NCBI RefSeq assembly: GCF_000715075.1
Contig: NC_134095.1
Location: 65,353,990-65,417,989 of the forward strand
From: Nicotiana tabacum
Lineage: Eukaryota > Streptophyta > Magnoliopsida > Solanales > Solanaceae
Reading direction: 5' to 3'
DNA length: 64,000 nucleotides
Part shown: positions 11,105-20,432 of the stretch, piece after piece
Layout: each line of letters starts with the position of its first letter
Numbering within the stretch: the stretch's first letter is position 1
Notes under the pieces: model-generated
The model's input: only the letters and a program-made list of their open reading frames with translations
What the model was told of the DNA's origin: nothing
The model's database searches: none
Program-made: the position numbers and the translations under genes

Positions 11105-11150
11105 GAACTACACGTGGCCTGATTCCTGTATAACCAAGGATATGTAGGCA
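11105..11150 (+). repeat. Dispersed 44-bp motif, copy 4
   Basis: GAACTACACGTGGCCTGATTC, then GGATATGTAGGCA. It lies about 135 bp before the right LTR, with the same GGGCTCGGTCA tail as copy 3. Confidence 0.72.
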
Positions 11151-11270
11151 GCTCAGATACCAGGGCTCGGTCACATTCCCTCCCTTTCCTTAGTGTAGTC
11201 CGTCCAAGTAATGGTCGGGTCAATAACATGTCTAGTCGTTCTTTGTCGTAAAACTCTTCGTGTTTCCAGT

Positions 11271-11284
11271 CAAAGAGGGGCAGC
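11271..11284 (+). other. Polypurine tract of element A
   Basis: CAAAGAGGGGCAGC directly abuts the TGTAGACAC start of the right LTR, the expected position for plus-strand priming. Confidence 0.75.
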
Positions 11285-14179
11285 TGTAGACACCGGATTT
11301 TTGACCCTCCCCGAGAATTTTCACATTTTTAGCGTGAATATGTGAAATTGGGTCTAGTATAGCTATTTTAACCATTTTTACTTTATTTCGTTGCAAAAAG
11401 GAAAAAATCACAAAAAATACATATATAAATTTTAGTTTATGTATTTCTCATAAACTTGAAAAAATACAAAAATTGTACTTTATTTTGGTACTTTATATAA
11501 ATTCGAAAATTACAAAAAAATATAATTAATGTTTCGTAGTCATTTTAATTTTGAAAAAAATACAAAAAATATTACTTTATATTTTGTCTTTATTAAAAAA
11601 CGAAAATTACAAAATAGTTTTATTAATATTTTGTAGCTATTTTAATCTCGAAAATATTAAGAAAATAATAATATAGTTTTGTTTTAAATAATTAGTCTTA
11701 TTTTAGTAGCTATTTTGCTTACATAATTAGTTAAGCAACGTCGTGTTCTTATTCTCGGATCCGGGCAAAAGAATAATATTCGGGTTCAAACTACCCGCTT
11801 TTAGGTCTAATTTTCGGACATAGCCCATAATAATCCGAGTCCGCCACACGTGGGGAACACGGACGGAATCCCATACACGGGGAACCCCACCACGCGTGGG
11901 GGACACAAGTCTCGAACCCCACCACGCGTGGGGCTCATTTTTCTGGGCAAAACCATTACAAATGCACGGACAAAAGTTTTGGGACGGGTGGACTTTGAAA
12001 ATTTGGACAGACTGTGGAAAATTTTTGAAAGCTTGGGACTGTTCATTCATCTTCTCCAAAAGGAGAAGAACAAAAACCCTAGTGAAACCCACCTCCGACC
12101 AGCCTCACCAGTCGACGACCACGACCAACAACGACCCAAGTACCACCTCCGTCGACACCACCCAAACCAGTCGCACCTCTCCCCGACGCCGGAATCACCG
12201 CCCAAACCAGTCCGGCAACAGCCTCACGACCTGCGAAAACCCTTCGCCAACCCACGTCCAAACACCATAGCCCCCGGGAAACCACCTGCGTCCAGCACCA
12301 CCACCAAAACCAACCAGTCCGACACCCCCTCGACCTTACTGTCATCGCCACCACCCAAACACCATGTCTGAAAACCACCCTCAACCCTAACCCAAAACCA
12401 CCGTGAAACCCACCACTACTGTCGCGTCCCCAGCAGTGAACGAAACCAGCTCCCTCCGTCGACCGCCTGCTGAACCAACAACGCCATGAACGACCACTCC
12501 TCCTTCTTCTAGCTCCATTAAACCAGTCGACAACCAATCAACCAAACCCAGCTCGCCTCCTTCCCCAGCGACGAACCAGCGCGCTATGCCAAGCGATTAT
12601 CCAATCGCCACTCGCATGTCTAGTTGCTGCGTTGCTGTGTCGTTGTGCAGCTCAGCCGTTGCTTCAGTCCGGTGAGGTTGTTTTTGCTCGTCGAGGTCCG
12701 GTACGTCGAGGTTGTTGTCCGAGGCGTCAAGGTCCGCCTACGGTTCGTCGCGTTTCAAGGATAACGCTGCCTCGCGGTTAGTTTTTGTTTTCCAGATTTG
12801 TTTGAGGCATTGTTGGCATTTTCCCTCGTTGCTTCAGTAGACTTTTAGTTGTTCCCTGCTCATATGTATATGGTTATTCACTTGTTTTGTTTTATATGAG
12901 CATATGGTTGAGATTCTGGCAAAAGGTGCATAATTATGCCTAGTTTTCTTTTTGTTGTTGTTTTGTTTAAGTTTTGTTTCTATTACTTGTATTATTAGGG
13001 AACATTGAAGTTAGGTTATAGATTTATTTTTACGCGATTTTGCTCAATAGACATAGTCTAGTGCCATGCTCTTAGGAGTTGCGTAAATATGGGCTTAAAC
13101 CGTTGGTAGGAGTAATCCTTTGAAATCAGAATCCTAAGTGTGTCATTTTAGCAAATTCTATGTTCATCGCAAAGTAGCAAAAAACGTAGTTATTCTAGCC
13201 TTGTCCTTTTTCAAAAAAAAAAAAAGAAAAATAAATAAATCAATAAAATGAGACGGGCTTCGAAAAAATGCACAAGCTGCGGGGCCCTCTAAATGTATGT
13301 ATTAAAATAATTAGACTTCGGGACATGCCGTTTAGCGAATTTTTACGGCCTTCCACAAAATAACAACACGCTAGCTGCTTTAGGCGCGCCTTTAATAATT
13401 TATTATCCCTAACTCGGGTGCACATTTATGTGACCCAAATCCAAATCTCAGCGAAGTTGAAATGTGTCTCTAAATCGCGAGTACATTGATTGTAACGTGG
13501 TTCGAGATGCATGTCCACGACGTTGCAAATTTCTTTTAAAAAATAAGAATGAGATGAGCCTCGCCGAATAAAAATACAAATTGCGGGGCCCTCAGTAAAT
13601 ACTTGTTTTAAAATTACTTGGAATTCAGGAGGGTCGTCTAGCGAAGTTCACGGCCTTCCCAAAATAATAACACGATAGTCTCTTTAGGCGCGTGTTTAAT
13701 AATCTACTTTCTTAAACTTGGGTGTGCATTTCATGCGACCCAATCAAATAAAATATGTTCCGGATTGTGGGTGCATTTCATGTGTCGCAGTCCAAGGACA
13801 TGTTTTAAGCGATGTTCACATTCTTTAAAAATCACAATAAAAGCGGTCAAGAGTAAAATTTGCACATAAGTTCATATTGTATAAAATCAGATAATCAAGC
13901 CGAATATAACAGTTGAGCGACCGTGCTAGAACCATGGAACTCGGGAATGCCTAACATCTTCTCCCGGGTTAACAGAATTCCTTATCCGGATTTCTGGTAC
14001 GCAGACTGTAATATGGAGTCATTCGTTTCCTCGATTCGGGATTAAAATTGGTGACTTGGGACACCCTAAATCTCCCAAGTGGCGACTCTGAAATAAATAA
14101 GCAAATCCCGTTTCGATTGTCCTTTAATTGGAAAAAACTCCCTTGCACCCTCTCGGGTATGTAAAAAGGAGGTGTGACA
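11285..14179 (+). repeat. Element A 3' LTR (2895 bp)
   Basis: Starts TGTAGACACCGG, ends GGTGTGACA, and matches 293-3199 throughout with few substitutions and small indels (for example near 12830 and 13742). Confidence 0.95.
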
Positions 14180-14184
14180 TATAC
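14180..14184 (+). repeat. Target site duplication of element A, right copy
   Basis: TATAC, identical to 288-292. Confidence 0.92.
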
Positions 14185-15244
14185 TACTTGCAATTTAAGC
14201 CCGTTGTTAGCTTAGGGAAGCATGTCTAATTGACTTAATTGCTTTACTTGTTCAAACTACCTTATTTGGATTATGTGCAGTATGCTAGGCTAGAAATACC
14301 AGTTTTACCTTGGTATGAAATATGAATTGAATTGTGTATTCTTCGTGTTGTTGCTGTGTGTTTACTTTGGGACTACGGGACAATATCCCGGTAGATCCCC
14401 CTGCATGTTTACTTTGAGACTACATATCGGTATTCCGGGAGATCCCCCTGCACTTTTATATTGGAACTACGGGACTGCACCCGGTAGATTTCCCCTGTAC
14501 TAAGTATTTACATTTGGAACTACGGATCGGCATTCAGGGAGATCCCCGCGCATTATGAGTTGGACTACGGGACGGTATCCTAGAAGTTCCACCGGATATA
14601 TATATTTGGGACTATAGGATGGTATCCTGAGAGATTCTTAGTTGTTATCTCTGTGTCGAGCTGTATACCTTCTGTGATTATTTTGTCTCTATGGTAGCTG
14701 TTGCTATTCTTTCTCTCCTATGTTACTTCTTACTATTGCACCTAATAATGCCATCTTATTGTACATTGTTATACCTTGTATTTATTTTAACCTCAGTAGG
14801 GCCCTAACCTTGCTCGTCACTACCCGACCGAGGATATGCTTGGCACTTACTGAGTACCGCTGTGGTATACTCATGCCCTTTCTGCGCATGTTTTTCATGT
14901 GTAGATCCAGGTACTTCCACTCAGTCTTATCATCCTTGAGGCAAAGCGCTTTTGTAGAGACTTCGAGGTATATCTGCCATATCCGCACACCGAGGAGTCC
15001 CTTTCTATTTTATGTACTAGTATAGCCCTTCTGTATTTTTCCTTTGATAGACATTCCTGAAGTTAGAGCTTTTTATGTATCTCTTAGCTTGTGCTTCATG
15101 GGGTTCCGGATTTTAGGAGTGTCGGGTTGGGATTCCTGTACTGTTATATGACAGGTGGCATCTTAAACACTGTTTCATTTTGTTATCTCGGTTTTTTGAT
15201 TATTTTCTTTCTGCAATTATTCTTTTTCTACATTTGTTAGGCTT

Positions 15245-15265
15245 ACCTAGTTGTAGAGACTAGGT
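15245..15265 (+). repeat. Conserved 7-bp inverted repeat near the LTR end
   Basis: ACCTAGT-7 nt-ACTAGGT. The same structure is at 23102-23122 (B 3' LTR), 25980-26000 and 47618-47638 (both LTRs of C), always about 40 bp before the LTR end. Confidence 0.8.
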
Positions 15266-15308
15266 GCCATTACGATAGTTCACGGAGGGCGAACTGGGGT
15301 CATGACAA

Positions 15309-15330
15309 GTTGGTTCTAGCTTCATAGGAG
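15309..15330 (+). other. Degenerate primer binding site of element B
   Basis: GTTGGTTCTAGCTTCATAGG follows the LTR end. Elements C and F have TTGGTATC at the same place, the form matching initiator tRNA-Met. Here TATC has become TTCT, so the site is decayed. Confidence 0.6.
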
Positions 15331-15500
15331 TTATGAATCACAAGCCAGTTTGTTAGAGTCTCGCGGATCGGTACGGAGATGTCTGTACTTATCTACGAGA
15401 GGCTATGTAACTGTTAGGAAAATTCCACTTCATTTAATTTCCTGGCCGTGCGAGATTTTGATATCACAATTCTAAACTTCTATCTTCTATTCTATCACAG

Positions 15501-16990
15501 ATGGTAAGAACACGTGCTACTAGAGAGGATCAGGCACCCGCACCCCCTATTGGAGCCGTTAGAGGCCCGGGCCGGGGTAGAGGCCAAGGACACGCACGCA
15601 GTGCAGCTAGAGCACCAGCGCAAGCTGCCACCGAGGTGCCACCAGCAGTTCCAGCGGAGTCCAGGCACCTGATACGCCTATTGCTACTACTACTCCAGCA
15701 CTCTAGGAGACTCTTGCACAGTTCATGAGCATGTACACCACTCTGGCTCAGGCAGGGTTGCTTCCCCTTGCTGCAGCCACATCTCAGGCCGGGAGAGGAG
15801 CACAGACTCCTGCCGCCCGCATTCCTGAGCAGCGAGTGCATGTTGATGAGGTCCTAGAGATTATACCTGTACAACCTGCAGTCCCAGATTAGCCCGAGGA
15901 CAGGGCAGCGGTTTCCGAGGATGGGCAGCTGAGGTTTGAGAGGTTCAAGAAGTACAAGCCTCATATATTCAGTGGTCTAGCATCAGATGATGCTCTGGGA
16001 TTTCTAGATGAGTGCCACCGTATTCTCCGTACCATGGGTATATTAGGGTCGAGCGGGGTTTCCTTCACCACTTTCCAGCTTCAAGGAGCCGCCTATGAGT
16101 GGTGGCGCACCTATAAGTTATCCAGTCCAGATAAGGCTACTTTCCTGGCTTGGACTCAGGTTTTAGATATGTTCCTAAGAGAGTATGTTCCTCAGAGCCT
16201 CAGGGATGCATGGCGCATAGAGTTTGAGCATTTGCGCCAGGGTACTATGACTATCTCGGAGTATGCTATCCATTACACTAGCTTGGCTTGACATGCCCCA
16301 GCCTTGGTTTCTACTGTTCGCGAGAAGGTTAGCTGGTTTATTGAGGGGCTTATTCCCAGCATCAGGTCTAGCATGGCTCGTGAATTGTTGATGGATATTT
16401 CTTATTAGCAAGTGCTGAGCATTGCTAGGAGAACTGATGGTATGCATGCTAGGGATACAGAAGAGAAGGAGTCCAAGAGGTCTCGAGAATCGGGCCATTA
16501 TTCTGGTGCCCATGCCCCAGCTGCAGGTCGTCATGGTAGGGGTTGTATGAGTCGCCCTGTTCATTTAGCTCTTCCAGCAACTAGTGGTATTCTAGCTCCT
16601 CCTAGGCCTTAGGAGCCTTATTATGCACCTCTAGTATCTAGTGCGCCTCCTGCGCGGGGTGCTTTCAGCGGTCAGTCCAGCAGACCTGGCCTGAGCCAGT
16701 CATAGCTGCCACATCCTCCTAGAGCTTATTTTGAGTGTGGTGACACATGCCATATGGTGAGGGATTGCCCCAGAATTAGGAGGGGTGCACCTCCACAGAC
16801 TTCTCAGCCACAGCGTGCCCCGCAGAGTTCTCAGGCTATGGTTACAGCTCTAGTTGCTACTCCACCGGCTCAACCAACTAGAGGTGGAGGCCGGGGAGGT
16901 AGAGGTTGCCCTAGAGGGGGAGGCCAAGCCAGATACTATGCCCTTCCTTCCCGTACTGAGGCTGTCACCTTCGATTCTGTCATCACAAGT
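15501..16990 (+). pseudogene. gag of element B (decayed)
   Basis: Starts at ATG 15501 with MVRTRATRED, a start also seen in C (26237) and F (minus, 62379). A one-base shift near 15655 moves the frame, after which gag can be followed to the zinc knuckle. The retrotransposon gag core (15990-16290) includes FKKYKPHIFSG, FTTFQLQGAAYEWW and LRQGTMTISEYAIHY. Stops lie at 15704, 15890, 16289, 16406, 16610 and 16703; all but 16289 are TAG. The knuckle (about 16733-16775) reads YFECGDTCHMVRDC, so the first Cys of CX2CX4HX4C is Tyr. Capsid formation and RNA binding were the original role. A basic Gly/Arg-rich stretch follows at about 16875-16930. Confidence 0.85.
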
Positions 16991-17470
16991 ATTGTCCTGG
17001 GTTGTCATAGAGTTGCATCGGTTTAATTCGATCCAAGCTCCACCTATTCTTATGTGTCTTCTTATTTTGCTCCGCATTTGGGTGTATCTAGGGATTTTTT
17101 GAGTTTCCATATTTATGTTTCTACTCCTGTAGGAGATTCTCTTATTGTGGGTCATGTTTATCGGTCGTGTGTGGTTGCTCTTAGTGGTTTTGAAACCAGA
17201 GCCAATTTATTATTGCTCAGCATGGTAGATTTTGATGTTATCTTGGGCATGGACTGGTTGTCGCCCCATTATGTTATTCTTGATTGTCACACCAAAATTG
17301 TGACACTGGCTATGCCAGGTATACCGCGAGTAGAGTGGAAGGTTACCTTAGATCATACTTCTAGTAGAGTTATTTCTTTCCTTAAGGCTCAACGTATGGT
17401 TGAGAAGGGGTGTGACGTGTATCTAGCTTATGTGAGAGATGTCAATATTGATACCCTTACAGTTGATTAG
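16991..17470 (+). pseudogene. Protease region of element B (decayed)
   Basis: Same frame as gag, after a TAA at 17024. FDPSSTYSYVSSYFAP stands where the aspartic protease D-[ST/P]-G motif is expected. The Asp is present but the Gly is Ser, which should abolish activity. A typical retropepsin second half follows (VDFDVILGMDWLSPHY). TAG at 17468 closes the frame. The original role is processing of the gag-pol polyprotein. Confidence 0.8.
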
Positions 17471-17475
17471 TCCTA

Positions 17476-18740
17476 GTAGTACGAGAGTTTCCTGATATGT
17501 TTCCAGCTGATCTTCCGGGCATGCCGCCTGATAGAGATATTGATTTTGGCATTGATCTGTTGCCGGGCACTCAGCCCATTTCTATTCCTATCGTATGGCC
17601 CCTCCTAAGTTGTAGGAGTTGAAGGATCAGTTACAGGAATTGCTTGATAAGGGTTTCATTCGGCCCAGTGTATCACCTAGGGGTGCTCCTGTCTTGTTTG
17701 TGAAGAAAAAGGATGGTTCTATGCGTATGTGTATTGATTATTGCCAGTTGAACAAAGTTACAGTGAAGAACTGTTATCCTTTGCCTCGTATTGATAATCT
17801 GTTTGACCAGCTTCAGGGTGCACGAGTGTTTTCTAAGATTGACTTGCGCTCAGGTTACTATCAGTTGAAGATTCGGGAGCCAAATATCCCAAAGACTGCT
17901 TTCAGGACTCGGTATGGTCATTACAAGTTCCTTGTTATGTCATTTGGGCTGACCAATGCCCTAGCAACCTTTATGCATTTGATGCATAGTTTGTTCCGGC
18001 CATATCTTGACTCGTTCGTCATTGTTTTTATTGATGATATTTTGGTGTATTCCTAGAGTTGGGAAGATCATGAGCAGCAACTGAGGACTGTGTTTCAGAC
18101 TTTGAGGGAAAAGAAGTTATATGCAAAGTTCTCAAAATGTGAGTTTTGGTTGGATTCCGTGGCATTCTTAGGCCACGTGGTATCGAGTGAGGGTATTCAG
18201 GAGGATCCAAAGAAAGTGGAGGCAGTGCAGAGTTGGCCTAGACCATCCTCAGCTATAGAGATCGCAATTTTCTTGGCTTGGGGGGGTTACTACCATCGTT
18301 TTGTTGAGGGGTTTTCATCGATTGTAGCCCCTATGACCAGACTGACCCAGAAGGGTGCTCCGTTCCAGTGGACGAAAGAGTGTGAAGCGAGCTTTCATAA
18401 GCTCAAGATAGCTTTGACTACAGCCCCAATTTTGATATTGCCTACAGATTCGGGGTTTTATACTATCTATTGTGATGCCTCGAGGATTGGCCTTGGAGCA
18501 GTATTGATGTAGGATGGTAGGGTGATTGCCTATGCGTCCAGACGATTGAAGGTACATAAGAAGAATTATCTTGTCCATGATATCGAGTTAGCTGCTATTG
18601 TTCACGCCTTGAAGATCTAGCATCATTATTTGTACGGTGTGCCTTGTAAGATTTATACTGATCACCGGAGTTTCCAGTATCTATTCAAGCAGAAAGATCT
18701 TAATTTGCATCAGAGGAGGTGGTTAGAGCTGTTGAAGGAC
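17476..18740 (+). pseudogene. Reverse transcriptase and RNase H of element B (decayed)
   Basis: [18 protein letters not shown] opens the region in another frame; about 4 bases are missing near 17590, which restores frame for RT. RT landmarks are present: [48 protein letters not shown] and the catalytic [10 protein letters not shown]. RNase H follows with [24 protein letters not shown] and [11 protein letters not shown]. Stops are at 17613, 18054, 18510 and 18618, all TAG. One base is missing near 18739, where the frame moves on to the integrase part. Confidence 0.88.
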
Positions 18741-20390
18741 ATGATATCACTATTTTGTATCACCCGGGCAAGGCCAATATGGTGGCCAATTCTTTGAGTC
18801 GCCGGGCAGAGAGTTTGGGGAGTTTGACTTATTTACCAGCAGCGGAGAGACCCATAGCAATGGCTGTTCAGGCCTTAGCCAACCAACTTGTGAGATTGGA
18901 TCTTTCGGAGCCTAGTCGGGTTCTAGCTTGCGTGGTTTCTCGGTCTTCCTTATTTGATCGTATCAGGGGCTGTCAGTTTGATGACCTTCATTTGCTTGTC
19001 CTCAAGGATAAGGTTCAGGACGGGGATGCCAGAGATATGACTATTGGTGATGACGGGGTATTGAGGATGTAGGGTCGGATATGTGTACCCAATGTTGATG
19101 GGCTTTGGGAGTTGATTTTAGAGGAGGCCCACAGTTCACGGTATTCAATTCATCCGGGTGCCACAAAGATGTACCAGGATTTAAGGCTGCACTATTGGTG
19201 GAGGCGGATGAAGAAATATATAGTTGGGTTTGTAGCTCGATGCCCCAATTGTCGGCAGGTGAAGTCTGAGCACCAGAGACCGGGTGGGTTACTTCAGCAT
19301 ATAGAGATTCCGGAGTGGAAGCGCGAGGGGATCACCATGGACTTTGTAGTTAGGCTCCCACGGACTTTGAGGAAGTTCGATGCCATTTGGGTGATTGTGG
19401 ATCGGCTGATTAAGTCCGCGTATTTCATTCCTGTGTGTACTACCTATTCTTCGAAGCGTCTGGCGGAGATTTATATCCGGGAGATTGTTCGTTTGCATGG
19501 TATTCCAGTTTCCTTCATTTCAGATAGAGGTACTCAATTCACATCACGGTTTTGGAAGGCCGTACAACATGAGTTGGGTACTCAGGTGGAGTTGAGTACA
19601 ACATTTCACCCTCAGAAAGACGGACAGTCCGAGTGCACTATTCAGATTCTTAAGGATATGGTCCGTGCGTGTGTGATTGAGTTTGGAGGGTCTTGGGATC
19701 AAATCTTTCCATTGGCAGAGTTTTCCTACAACAACAACTACTAGTCCAGCATTCAGATGGCACCATATGAGGCTTTATATGGTAGGCGGTGTAGATCCTT
19801 GGTGGGTTTGTTTGAGCCGGGTGAGGCTAGATTATTGGGCACAGACTTGGTTCAGGATGCTTTGGAGAAGGTTAAGGTGATTCGGGATAGACTCCGTACA
19901 ACCTAGTCTATATAGAAGGGTTACGCGGACCGGAAGGTTCGTGATGTTTTCTATATGGTTGGAGAGCGGGTTCTGCTTTGGGTTTCGCCTATGAAGGGCA
20001 TTATGATATTTGGGAAGAAAGGGAAGTTGAGTATGAGGTTTATTGGTCCTTTTGAGATATTGCAGTGTGTTGGGGAGGTTGCTTATAAGCTTGCCTTACC
20101 TCCTAGCTTGGCAGGAGTTCATCCAGTATTTCATGTTTCGATGCTCTAGAGGTATCACGGTGATCCATCGCACGTGTTGGATTTCAGTTCAGTTCAGTTG
20201 GATAAGGATTTAGCTTATGTTGAGGAGCCAGTGGAAATATTGGACAGGCAGGTTTGAAAGCTGAGGTCAAAGAACATTGCATTAGTAAAGGTTCAGTGTC
20301 GGGTTTAGTCGGTCGAGGAGGCGACCTGGGAGACCAAGCATGATATGCACAGCCGTTACCCTCATCTTTTCACTACTTCAGGTATGTCTC
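18741..20390 (+). pseudogene. Integrase and C-terminal chromodomain of element B (decayed)
   Basis: After [16 protein letters not shown] comes the HHCC zinc-binding part (HSSRYSIHPGATK ... CPNCRQVKSEHQ, about 19129-19275). The core follows with Asp in ITMDFV, Asp in ISDRGTQF and Glu in KDGQSECTIQ (D,D-35-E). The GPF/Y-like part FIGPFEILQCVGEVAYKL (about 20038) and FHVSML precede a chromodomain-like tail (YVEEPVEILDRQV to VEEATWETKHDM, about 20219-20345). Stops are at 19070, 19742, 19904, 19913, 20147, 20255 and 20306; all but 20255 are TAG. Chromodomains are thought to steer insertion to heterochromatin. Confidence 0.88.
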
Positions 20391-20420
20391 TATACTCGTT
20401 CGAGGATGAACGAATGTTTA

Positions 20421-20432
20421 AGTGTAGGAGGA
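20421..20432 (+). other. Polypurine tract of element B
   Basis: AGTGTAGGAGGA immediately before the TGTAATGACC start of the 3' LTR. F has the reverse complement of a similar tract at 59633. Confidence 0.65.

Larger units (their letters stand above)
293..14179 (+). mobile_element. Element A: 13.9-kb non-autonomous Tat/Ogre-like LTR retrotransposon
   Basis: Bounded by a perfect 5-bp duplication (TATAC) and by two long LTRs (293-3199 and 11285-14179) that start TGTAGACAC and end GGTGTGACA. A PBS-like site follows the left LTR and a purine tract precedes the right LTR, so the element is on the plus strand. The 8.1-kb interior has no gag, protease, RT or integrase that I can find. It holds tandem arrays, A-rich tracts and a four-times repeated 44-bp motif instead. 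Very long LTRs, PBS type and 3'-side tandem repeats fit Ogre/Tat elements; this assignment is inferred. It must be mobilised in trans. The LTRs are very similar, so the insertion is recent compared with B. Confidence 0.88.
14180..15307 (+). repeat. Element B 5' LTR, right fragment
   Basis: Continues the LTR from TACTTGCAATTTAAGCC and ends GGGGTCATGACA. It matches 22037-23164. Bases 14365-14640 hold six diverged copies, about 45-60 bp apart, of GGACTACGGGACGGTATCCC plus GGGAGATCCCC. The last 65 bp contain the ACCTAGT/ACTAGGT inverted repeat. Confidence 0.9.
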
